Positions 52,422-59,433 of a stretch of 64,000 bases of DNA are shown in pieces. The number at the start of each line of letters is the position of its first letter. Within the stretch, counting starts at the first letter, position 1. Below the pieces are notes generated by a model, which was not told where the DNA came from, did not search any database, and saw only the letters and a program-made list of their open reading frames with translations. The stretch lies in assembly GCA_016219275.1 (NCBI GenBank), contig JACRBM010000101.1:30780-94779 (forward strand). The letters run 5' to 3'. The position numbers were made by a program, and so were the translations under genes. Origin of the DNA: Chloroflexota bacterium (GTDB lineage Bacteria; Chloroflexota; Anaerolineae; UBA4142).

Positions 52422-53072
52422 TTATTCGATCAACTTGTGCTCAATGGCATAACGCGACAACTCGACATTCGATTTCATTTTCATCTTTTCAAGAATCCGC
52501 ATGCGATACGTGTTCACGGTGCTCGGCGTGACGGCAAGTTCTTGCGCGATCTCGCTGCTCGTTTTGCCCGCGGCGAACAGACGCATCACTTGAAACTCGC
52601 GGTCGGAGAGCGTTTCGTGGGGTTGCTTGTCGCTCGCGGTATCCAATTCGGCGGCTAGTTCTTCGGCGAGCGCGGCGCTGACGTACCTGCCACCGCTGAC
52701 AATTTTGCGAATCGCGTGCACCAATTCTTCCGTCGCGCTTTGCTTGGTGATGTAGCCGGCGGCGCCGGCTTTTAGCGCGCGCACCGCAAAGCGATGCTCC
52801 GGATGGAAACTCAGGATCAGCACCGGGAGATGCGGATACTTTTGACGCAACTCTTTCAAGGCGTCCAGCCCGCTTTCGCCCGGCATGGTAATATCCAGCA
52901 GGACAATGCTCACGTCGAGCTGTGCGAGTTGCGTAAACAGTTCCGCAATGTTGTTTGCCGCGCCGGCGAGAGCCATATCCGACTCGCCACTCAGCGTTTT
53001 TTTCAACCCTTCGCGAATCAACGCATGGTCATCTGCAACCAGGACGTTGATTACCGAGGTGACCTTGGTCAT
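52422..53072 (-). CDS. NarL-type response regulator (second two-component system)
   Basis: A 216-residue regulator starting MTKVTSVINVLVADDHALIR at 53072 behind GGAGGAGATA. Phosphoacceptor Asp in IVLLDITMPGESG, receiver lysine in YITKQSATEEL, and LuxR-type helix-turn-helix LSDREFQVMRLFAAGKTSSE followed by TVNTYRMRILEKM. It lies 40 bases after the kinase gene. TTGTCGT/ACGACAA motifs on both sides of this operon are candidate binding sites. Confidence 0.93.
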   Translation of the reverse strand: MTKVTSVINVLVADDHALIREGLKKTLSGESDMALAGAANNIAELFTQLAQLDVSIVLLDITMPGESGLDALKELRQKYPHLPVLILSFHPEHRFAVRALKAGAAGYITKQSATEELVHAIRKIVSGGRYVSAALAEELAAELDTASDKQPHETLSDREFQVMRLFAAGKTSSEIAQELAVTPSTVNTYRMRILEKMKMKSNVELSRYAIEHKLIE

Positions 53073-53112
53073 TATCTCCTCCATAGACTTGGGTCGCGGC
53101 GACTTGAGTCTA

Positions 53113-54150
53113 TCACACCGGAATCCTGACCGTGACGACAGTCCCCTCTCCCGGCGATCCGTGGATCGTCACATCGCCGCCAAAAACATGCGCGCGCTCG
53201 CGCATACCCAGGATGCCAAACCGGTTAGTATCGGGCGCTTCGGAAATTCCCTTGCCATTGTCGCGCACTTCCAAGATCAGGTATGGGTCTTCTTGCCGGA
53301 GATTCGCTTTGACGCGGGTCGCATCGGCGTGGCGCGCGACATTCGTCAGCGTTTCCTGCATGATGCGAAACACCGCCGTCGCCCGCGCCGAGTCCAGGTC
53401 GAGTTCATCCAAGTTGGAATCAAAGTGGCACTCGATTTTTGCGCGCTCTTGAAATTCCTGCATCTGCCATTCGAGGGCGGCGCGCAATCCCAGGTGATCC
53501 AACACGCCGGGGCGCAGCTCGCGCGCGATGTGGTGAACCGACTCAATCGCATCGTCTACGAGTTTCGTCGTGGCGCTGATCTCGTCGCGCAAGGTATCAG
53601 GCGATTTCTGTGAACCGTTTCCGCCGATCTCGCGACCCAGGAATGCCAAATCCATTTTGATGGCGGTCATCAGGGTTCCGATCTCATCGTGAATCTCGCG
53701 CGCGATGTGGGTGCGCTCTTCCTCACGCGCGGACTGGAGATGCGCCGCGAGAAGCCGCAGTTGCTCGTTCACGGCTTGAAGTTCGCCAGTCCGTTGGGCG
53801 ACGCGCTGATCCAATTCCTCGTTCAGAGATCGCGCTTTCTCCGATTTCCTCTGCGCGGTCAGGTCGCGGGAAACCAGCGCGACAATGACAAGCGCGATCA
53901 ACACGAAACTTGCGATGCCAAATGCGCCGATCGGCAAAAGGGAAAAGTAAATACTCGTCGCCGTAGTCAACAAGGTGGCAAACAAGCCGGGACCCAGCCC
54001 GCCCAAGCGGGTGCTGATTATTATCGCGACGATGAAAAGCAGAAAGGGATTACCCGTTTTCAGCGGAGTGACCACGGTCAACCCAAGTGCGAGGACGCTC
54101 AGAGTGAGTGCGGCACCAAAAGTAAAGAGCAGTGGACGCCTAACTGGCAT
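53113..54150 (-). CDS. Membrane sensor histidine kinase, HisKA_3 type
   Basis: A 345-residue kinase. The first about 95 residues form four short membrane helices of the DUF4118-like kind (LLFTFGAALTLSVLALGLTV, PFLLFIVAIIISTRLGG, FGIASFVLIALVIVALVS). A coiled coil follows (EELDQRVAQRTGELQAVNEQ), then HisKA_3 with phosphoacceptor His in IAREIHDEIGTLMTAIKMDL and HATPase_c (NVARHADAT, EVRDNGKGI). No periplasmic domain, so it may sense within the membrane or a cytoplasmic cue. It is transcribed with the downstream NarL-type regulator. Confidence 0.92.
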   Translation of the reverse strand: MPVRRPLLFTFGAALTLSVLALGLTVVTPLKTGNPFLLFIVAIIISTRLGGLGPGLFATLLTTATSIYFSLLPIGAFGIASFVLIALVIVALVSRDLTAQRKSEKARSLNEELDQRVAQRTGELQAVNEQLRLLAAHLQSAREEERTHIAREIHDEIGTLMTAIKMDLAFLGREIGGNGSQKSPDTLRDEISATTKLVDDAIESVHHIARELRPGVLDHLGLRAALEWQMQEFQERAKIECHFDSNLDELDLDSARATAVFRIMQETLTNVARHADATRVKANLRQEDPYLILEVRDNGKGISEAPDTNRFGILGMRERAHVFGGDVTIHGSPGEGTVVTVRIPV

Positions 54151-54204
54151 CGTATCACCTGCCTATGTAAAACAGAGAAAACGATCAAACATCGAACTAG
54201 TCCA

Positions 54205-54210
54205 ATTATA
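54205..54210 (-). promoter_or_regulatory. Possible -10 element of the kinase operon
   Basis: TATAAT on the minus strand about 55 bases upstream of the kinase start. The matching -35 (TATACA, 18-bp spacer) is weak. Confidence 0.35.
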
Positions 54211-54269
54211 CCGCAGACATGCATTCCTGTATATGGCATTTCTGCTTCTGAGTGACTCGACCAAATTCG

Positions 54270-54311
54270 TTGTCGTTTTTTGCGACAAGGTATTCAATCA
54301 TTTTACGACAA
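54270..54311. promoter_or_regulatory. Candidate response-regulator sites between kinase and Dps-like genes
   Basis: TTGTCG (54270-54275) and CGACAA (54283-54288) form an inverted repeat, followed by ACGACAA (54305-54311). The same heptamer occurs at 52340-52346 and as a palindrome at 52364-52380. The region lies between divergent genes; the rest of the 282-bp gap is featureless. Confidence 0.45.
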
Positions 54312-54432
54312 AAACAATACGTTCCAAGTGATTCCATTTTTGGTCAAGAAAGTGTATGCTGTCGTTGTAGGTGTGGCTACTATGACTTGTGATCGTCGAA
54401 AGCACGAAACGAATACGAGGAGGTAAATTCCC

Positions 54433-54984
54433 ATGGCTAAGGTCGCACGCGAGATGGTCGAGAAAGCCGGCGTGAACGTAGATCAACTTGTCGAACTGTT
54501 GGTCAAGAACGCCGCGGCAGAACTCACCACATTTTATTACTATACAATCCTGCGAGTAAACCTGATCGGATTGCAGGGTGAAGGGATCAAGGAGATCGCC
54601 GAGACCGCGCGCATCGAAGACCGCAATCACTTTGAGGCGCTGGTGCCGCGCATCTATGAACTTGGCGGCAAGTTGCCCGACAACATGAAGGATTTTCACG
54701 ACCTGTCTGCTTGCCCGCCTGCCAACTTGCCGAAGGATCCGACGAATATCACGGCGATGCTGACCATCCTGGTCGAAGCCGAGCGGTGCGCGGTGCGCGG
54801 ATATACTCACATTTGCAATTTGACCGCCGGTAAAGATCATCGAACGTATGATTTGGCTCTGGCGATTCTCAATGAAGAAGTCGAGCACGAGTCGTGGTTT
54901 TCCGAATTCCTCGGCGAGGGTCCTTCGGGTCACTTTTTGCGACGCGGCGATACGTCGCCCTGGGTCGGCAAGTTCCTCCGCTAA
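54433..54984 (+). CDS. Dps-like ferritin-family protein (DPSL/thioferritin type)
   Basis: A 183-residue four-helix ferritin-like protein. Iron ligands are suggested by AAAELTTFYYYTILRVNL, ARIEDRNHFEALVPRIYELG, EAERCAVRGYTHIC and LNEEVEHESWFSEFLG. The cysteines in SACPP and AERC...THIC recall the cysteine-containing Dps-like proteins of archaea and anaerobes. Start ATG 54433 follows AGGAGG. It would oxidise and store iron with peroxide and so protect DNA. Candidate operator sites of the divergent two-component system lie upstream. The next gene is a cytochrome-b5-like protein. Confidence 0.9.
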   Translation: MAKVAREMVEKAGVNVDQLVELLVKNAAAELTTFYYYTILRVNLIGLQGEGIKEIAETARIEDRNHFEALVPRIYELGGKLPDNMKDFHDLSACPPANLPKDPTNITAMLTILVEAERCAVRGYTHICNLTAGKDHRTYDLALAILNEEVEHESWFSEFLGEGPSGHFLRRGDTSPWVGKFLR

Positions 54985-55024
54985 AGCGCGCCAGGTTCCT
55001 GGGACACGTCACCGCATCAGGTCT

Positions 55025-55267
55025 ATGCCGAACCGCCGATTCACCAAAAAGGATCTTGCCAAATACAACGGCAAACACGGCGCGGCATCCTTCGTCGCGT
55101 ACCAGGGCAAGGTATACGATGTGACGCGCAGTTTTCTGTGGCAAGCCGGTACTCATCAGGTGATTCACACTGCCGGCGCGGACTTGACCGCCGAATTGGC
55201 TCAAGCGCCTCATGGAGCAGAGATGCTTGAGAAATTTCCGGTTGTCGCAGAACTGACTGAAGAATGA
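55025..55267 (+). CDS. Cytochrome b5-like haem/steroid-binding domain protein
   Basis: An 80-residue protein starting MPNRRFTKKDLAKYNGKHGA. The conserved core is FVAYQGKVYDVTRSFLW, then HQVIHTAGADLT and APHGAEMLEKFPVV; the histidines around THQVIH and PHG are likely haem ligands. It lies 40 bases after the Dps-like gene. Small stand-alone b5-like proteins of this type occur in anaerobes and may serve as an electron donor, here possibly to the ferritin. That pairing is inference. Confidence 0.85.
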   Translation: MPNRRFTKKDLAKYNGKHGAASFVAYQGKVYDVTRSFLWQAGTHQVIHTAGADLTAELAQAPHGAEMLEKFPVVAELTEE

Positions 55268-55329
55268 TCCAGCAAGACGCGTGTTTTGTTTGGAATGCCC
55301 TGGAACGTCACCAGACAAATAACGGAAGG

Positions 55330-55445
55330 GTGTGCGTCAAGTTTTTGGGTGGTGAAAAAACAATGCGAAGGTTGAACGGCAATCCTATTTGATTTGTCGT
55401 CAAAACCTTCGCAAGGTTGAGTGTTCCAAAATTCTGACGGACACC
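55330..55445. repeat. MITE-like repeat, copy 2 of 3
   Basis: Inverse orientation of the 46792-46904 copy with about 95 percent visible identity over the shared parts. It occupies the gap between the cytochrome-b5-like gene and the RRM promoter. Confidence 0.85.
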
Positions 55446-55462
55446 CACAGCGGAAAACGTGT

Positions 55463-55491
55463 TTGCTTATATTAGCCAAGTGTGCTATTAT
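55463..55491 (+). promoter_or_regulatory. Promoter of the RRM gene
   Basis: TTGCTT (55463-55468), 17-bp spacer, TATTAT (55486-55491). The leader to the GTG at 55682 is about 185 bases. Confidence 0.6.
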
Positions 55492-55526
55492 ACGGGCGGT
55501 AGAGACAAGTAAATATGGTCTATTTA

Positions 55527-55564
55527 CGCCGCTTGCACCAGATGACCGGGCGGCGTTTTATTTT
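55527..55564 (+). terminator. Terminator-like hairpin in the RRM leader
   Basis: CGCCGC (55527-55532) and GCGGCG (55550-55555) followed by TTTTATTTTC. It lies between promoter and coding region, so it may attenuate transcription or respond to temperature. Confidence 0.5.
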
Positions 55565-55681
55565 CTCTTGCTTTAATGCGTGTCATCCGCCAAAGACGTG
55601 GAGGCGGATAGCATACGATCTATTCACATGATATTGCCAGTCCACGTACTGGACATTATCCGACCAAAAGGAGATTCTCGA

Positions 55682-55972
55682 GTGGAATCAAAATTGTACG
55701 TAGGCAATCTGTCTTACAACGTAACCGAGGAACAGCTACGCGAGCTGTTCAGCCAAGCCGGCACGATCAAGGAAATCGCATTGATTATGGATCGCGATAC
55801 CCAGCGTCCCAAAGGTTTTGGTTTTGTCGAAATGACCACCCAAGTCGAAGCCCAAAAAGCGATTGAACTCTTCAACGAGCACGAATTGGACGGTCGTCGC
55901 TTGACAGTCAACATGGCGCGTCCGAAGGAAGACCGCGGTGGTTCACGCGGCAACTACCGGAATCGCTACTAA
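55682..55972 (+). CDS. RRM-domain RNA-binding protein
   Basis: A 96-residue protein with one RNA recognition motif. The GTG start at 55682 follows AAGGAG with eight-base spacing. RNP2 is KLYVGNL and RNP1 is KGFGFVEM; the C-terminus is a short Arg/Gly tail (DRGGSRGNYRNRY). Such small glycine-tailed RRM proteins are often cold- or stress-induced RNA chaperones. The long leader with a hairpin fits post-transcriptional control. Confidence 0.92.
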   Translation: MESKLYVGNLSYNVTEEQLRELFSQAGTIKEIALIMDRDTQRPKGFGFVEMTTQVEAQKAIELFNEHELDGRRLTVNMARPKEDRGGSRGNYRNRY

Positions 55973-56070
55973 CCCAAACACCGGGCATTACGAATACACA
56001 TCGGCAGAATTCCAAGTTCAACCGGCAGGTGTTCGCGTCATTGGCTCGCGTAGAGACGCCTGCAAACCAT

Positions 56071-56102
56071 GCATCGCTGAGCATTCGTTTGTTCAGCGAT
56101 GC
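56071..56102 (+). terminator. Hairpin downstream of the RRM gene
   Basis: GCATCGCTGA and TCAGCGATGC arms with a 12-base loop, followed by TCACTTTAG. A plausible, somewhat weak terminator in the 201-bp gap before ftsH. Confidence 0.5.
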
Positions 56103-56173
56103 TCACTTTAGTCCAGATTCTTTTCACCCCTCCGTGCATTCGAGCAACCTCAATTGGACTAGAAAACAATCCT

Positions 56174-58030
56174 ATGATTCAGAATAAATGGCGTCGTGTC
56201 GGATTCATCCTTTTGCTGGCGAGTGTCGTAGCGGTGGCTGGCTATTTCTACTTTTTTCAGTCGCCGCCACCGACCACTATCGTCCCAATTAGTAAGCTGG
56301 GGCGAGATGTGCAATTGGGTACCGTCAAGAGTATCGCTGTTAACGGCACAGTGGTTAACATTGTCTACCAAGACGGCTCTGTGGCAACATCCAGCAAGTC
56401 AATTGGAGATAGTGGGATCGAGAAAACGTTGACCAACTTGAATGTGTCTCCCGATCGAGTTATCGCCGTTGACATCACATACGATAAACCATCGCAATGG
56501 AGCGATGCGTTGCCGATTCTCATTGGGTTCTTGCCTTTGATATTTATCGGCGTGATGATATTTTTCTTCATGCGCCGGGCGCAGAACGGCAATAATCAGA
56601 CACTCGCATTCGGCAAATCGCGCGCGCGTATGTTTCCTAGCGACAAGCCAACGATTACCTTTGCCGATGTCGCCGGCGTGGACGAAGCGAAGCAAGAATT
56701 GCAAGAGGTCGTCGAATTTTTGAAAGAGCCAGGCAAGTTCACCGCGCTCGGCGCACGCATTCCACGCGGCGTGTTGCTCGTCGGACCACCGGGGACCGGC
56801 AAGACCTTGATGGCGCGCGCGGTCGCGGGCGAGGCGAATGTGCCCTTCTTCTCGATTAGCGGATCGGAGTTTGTCGAAATGTTCGTCGGGGTGGGCGCGT
56901 CCCGTGTTCGCGATTTGTTTGCGATGGCGAAGAAGAACTCGCCCTGCATCGTCTTCGTAGATGAGATTGACGCGGTCGGGCGTAACCGTGGCGCAGGGAT
57001 CGGTAGTTCGAACGACGAACGCGAGCAGACGCTCAATCAGATTCTGGTTGAGATGGACGGGTTCGATACCGATACGAACGTCATCATTGTCGCCGCGACC
57101 AACCGCCCGGACATTCTCGATCCGGCGCTTTTGCGCCCCGGTCGTTTTGACCGGCGCGTGATGATTGATCGTCCTGACATGAACGGGCGTAAGCAAATTC
57201 TCCAGGTGCACACCAAAGGCAAGCCGATCTCCGACGAGGTTGATCTGGGAGCAGTGGCTAAACTAACCCCCGGCTTTTCCGGCGCGGACATCGAAAACCT
57301 GGTCAACGAAGCCGCAATCCTTGCCGCGCGGCGCGCGAAAACAGCAACCGGGATGGATGAATTACAAGAGTCCATCGAAAAGGTAGTTGCCGGTTCCGAG
57401 CGCAAAAGTCGGTTGATGCATCCAGATGAAAAACGGATCGTGGCGTATCACGAAGCCGGGCATGCCCTCGTCATGCACATGCTGCCAAACTGCGACCCAG
57501 TTCATAAAGTTTCGATCATTGCGCGCGGCACGGCGCTGGGGTACACGATCCACTTGCCCGACGATGATCGCTATCTGCAATGGCGGTCGAAATTCATGGA
57601 TGATCTTGCCGGCGCGCTCGGCGGTCGTGTCGCCGAACAGATCGTCATTGGCGATATCACCACCAGCGCCGCGGATGATTTAACCAGCGCGACCAATCTC
57701 GTTCGGGCAATGGTCACGCGGTACGGCATGAGTGATAAGCTGGGTCCGCGTACATTTGGCGCACGTCAAGAAATGATCTTCCTGGGTCGTGAGATTTCCG
57801 AGCAGCGCAATTACGGTGAAGCGGTCGCGCGGCAGATTGACGAGGAAATCAAGGAGATTATCACCACGGCGTACGCGCAAGCCAAGCAAGTCATCCAGGC
57901 ATATCGGGATGGATTGGACGCGATTGCCAATCGGTTGATGCTCGCGGAGAGTATTGACGGGACCGAGTTGGCGCTGTTAGTGGGAAGATCAAAAGTTGCG
58001 CCAATGCCGTCACCGGTTCCAATCAATTGA
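56174..58030 (+). CDS. ftsH: ATP-dependent zinc metalloprotease FtsH
   Basis: A 618-residue membrane AAA protease. Start [20 protein letters not shown] at 56174 gives the first membrane helix; the second is at about 117-137 ([20 protein letters not shown]). The AAA module has Walker A GPPGTGKT, Walker [12 protein letters not shown] and the [11 protein letters not shown]. The zinc motif is HEAGH, with the third ligand Asp in TTSAADDL. It degrades misfolded membrane and short-lived cytosolic proteins as a hexamer. The N-terminal periplasmic domain is of usual size. Confidence 0.96.
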   Translation: MIQNKWRRVGFILLLASVVAVAGYFYFFQSPPPTTIVPISKLGRDVQLGTVKSIAVNGTVVNIVYQDGSVATSSKSIGDSGIEKTLTNLNVSPDRVIAVDITYDKPSQWSDALPILIGFLPLIFIGVMIFFFMRRAQNGNNQTLAFGKSRARMFPSDKPTITFADVAGVDEAKQELQEVVEFLKEPGKFTALGARIPRGVLLVGPPGTGKTLMARAVAGEANVPFFSISGSEFVEMFVGVGASRVRDLFAMAKKNSPCIVFVDEIDAVGRNRGAGIGSSNDEREQTLNQILVEMDGFDTDTNVIIVAATNRPDILDPALLRPGRFDRRVMIDRPDMNGRKQILQVHTKGKPISDEVDLGAVAKLTPGFSGADIENLVNEAAILAARRAKTATGMDELQESIEKVVAGSERKSRLMHPDEKRIVAYHEAGHALVMHMLPNCDPVHKVSIIARGTALGYTIHLPDDDRYLQWRSKFMDDLAGALGGRVAEQIVIGDITTSAADDLTSATNLVRAMVTRYGMSDKLGPRTFGARQEMIFLGREISEQRNYGEAVARQIDEEIKEIITTAYAQAKQVIQAYRDGLDAIANRLMLAESIDGTELALLVGRSKVAPMPSPVPIN

Positions 58031-58090
58031 CAATGAATTGAATGGAACATGAGTCACGCAGGCAGCGCGCGCGGATCACCGGAGGTTCTT

Positions 58091-58573
58091 ATGCAGTTTC
58101 AAATTGGCGATATGGTTGTGCATCCCGTCCACGGGGTGGGTACGATCATGACCTTTTCGAAACAACAACTTTTTGAAAAGGCATACGACTATTACCAAGT
58201 CATCGCCGGAAATGTCACGGTGTGGGTTCCGATCAATGACCAGGGCACCACAGTGCTGCGAAAGATCGCGTCGAAAGAAAGTCTTAACGAGTGCCGTAAA
58301 TTGTTACGGCGGCGTCCTGTCCCCTTGGATCGCGATCGCAAAATACGGGAAGTCGAAATCGCGCATCTATTGAAAGGCAGATTGCTCCCCGCCTTGTGTG
58401 AGACGGTACGGGATCTCAAGGCACACAGTCAACAAAAACCGTTGGGAAGAATCGAGGGTGAGCTATTGAAAAAGGCATTCAAAGCACTGTGTGACGAATG
58501 GGCGGCTTCGGATGGCGTAACCCCAAAAACCGCCCTTGGTGAAATTGAATCTCTCCTTCAAGAGGGTCGTTAA
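58091..58573 (+). CDS. CarD-like transcriptional regulator
   Basis: A 160-residue CarD/CdnL-family protein. Start MQFQIGDMVVHPVHGVGTIM at 58091 is behind GGAGG with five-base spacing. The N-terminal RNA-polymerase-interacting domain (1-60) contains YYQVIAGNVTVWVPI; the C-terminal helical DNA-binding part follows (REVEIAHLLKGRLLPALCET). These proteins bind the polymerase beta subunit and stabilise open complexes, often at rRNA or stress promoters. It follows ftsH by 60 bases. Confidence 0.88.
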   Translation: MQFQIGDMVVHPVHGVGTIMTFSKQQLFEKAYDYYQVIAGNVTVWVPINDQGTTVLRKIASKESLNECRKLLRRRPVPLDRDRKIREVEIAHLLKGRLLPALCETVRDLKAHSQQKPLGRIEGELLKKAFKALCDEWAASDGVTPKTALGEIESLLQEGR

Positions 58574-58635
58574 AAGTGATTTCGCAAATGGAATAGTGGA
58601 ACATCCAGGTGTAAGTTACGCACGAGGAAAATTCG

Positions 58636-58884
58636 ATGAATGAGAAACAAACTTGGCTAGTGATCGAGGCGATCAGCAAGAATGAGTGGTGCGGTACTAA
58701 TCGAGATATCCGGCTTGACCTGTGGTCCAACTTTCGCGGATCGCCGGACGTTCTCAGAAACTATCTCTGCAAGGATCGGAGTGGATACATTCGCGGCTAC
58801 TACGATGAAGCCGGTATCTTTTATGTGATGCGATTTCATCTCCGCGATGACGAGTGGACAGAACCGCAAGCATCTCCAATCTAA
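58636..58884 (+). CDS. Hypothetical protein, 82 residues
   Basis: ATG 58636 is preceded by GAGGAA at normal distance. The sequence is compact and soluble (LVIEAISKNEWCGTNRDIRL, GYIRGYYDEAGIFYVMRFHL) with no membrane segment. No family recognised. It follows the CarD-like gene by 62 bases and may be cotranscribed. Confidence 0.55.
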   Translation: MNEKQTWLVIEAISKNEWCGTNRDIRLDLWSNFRGSPDVLRNYLCKDRSGYIRGYYDEAGIFYVMRFHLRDDEWTEPQASPI

Positions 58885-59063
58885 AGACACCGACGAACCT
58901 ACAGCTTCTTCATGTCGCGCGGTGCGGTTGGGAGAATTTCGCCGACCTGCCGTTGCGCTTCCTCGATTTATTGCCTACGCAGTTCATTGATGGTTTTGCA
59001 ACTCCGTTTGTTGTGCTCACACGCGTAGGGACCCAACAGAATGTTTCTTGGTCGGCTGAAAAT

Positions 59064-59100
59064 AACCTGGGACAAGTTAGGAATAGACTTGTCCCAGGTT
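59064..59100 (-). terminator. Terminator of tRNA-Leu
   Basis: AACCTGGGACAAGT and ACTTGTCCCAGGTT form a perfect 14-bp stem with a nine-base loop, followed on the minus strand by ATTTTC. It starts seven bases after the tRNA. The plus-strand stretch 58885-59063 shows no gene. Confidence 0.75.
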
Positions 59101-59106
59101 TTGGGT

Positions 59107-59192
59107 TGGGGCGAGAGGGAGTCGAACCCACACGCTGGGTTGACCAGCAAGAGATTTTAAGTCTCCCGCGGCTGCCATTTCGCCATCGCCCC
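59107..59192 (-). tRNA. tRNA-Leu (anticodon TAA)
   Basis: An 86-base class II tRNA. The acceptor stem is GGGGCGA/TCGCCCC, the D-loop region TGGCGAAATGGCA, the anticodon arm GGAGA-CTTAAAA-TCTCT with anticodon TAA, a long variable arm, and the T arm GTGGGTTCGACTCCCTC. The CCA end is not encoded. It reads TTA/TTG leucine codons. Confidence 0.92.
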
Positions 59193-59266
59193 ATATTCAA
59201 TTGTTGTGCGCGATTTTATTCCCGATTCACCGAATTGTCAAAACACCCCTTGACAGTTGTCTTGGG

Positions 59267-59382
59267 GTGTGCATCAAAGTTTTGGGTGGTGAAAAAACCT
59301 TGCGAAGGTTGAACGGCAATCATATTTGATTTGCCGTTAAAACCTTCGCAAGGTTGAGTGTTCCAAAATTTTGACAGACACC
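59267..59382. repeat. MITE-like repeat, copy 3 of 3
   Basis: Same orientation as copy 2, slightly more diverged. It lies between tRNA-Leu and the sigma-factor terminator, next to a tRNA as many small mobile elements do. Confidence 0.85.
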
Positions 59383-59394
59383 GTGAATAAAAAA

Positions 59395-59425
59395 GACTCG
59401 CCGAATGCGCGAAATTCGGCGAGTC
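59395..59425. terminator. Bidirectional terminator downstream of the sigma-factor fusion gene
   Basis: GACTCGCCGAAT and ATTCGGCGAGTC arms with a seven-base loop; on the minus strand it is followed by TTTTTTATTC, on the plus strand by GCGTTTTTTC. Confidence 0.9.
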
Positions 59426-59433
59426 GCGTTTTT

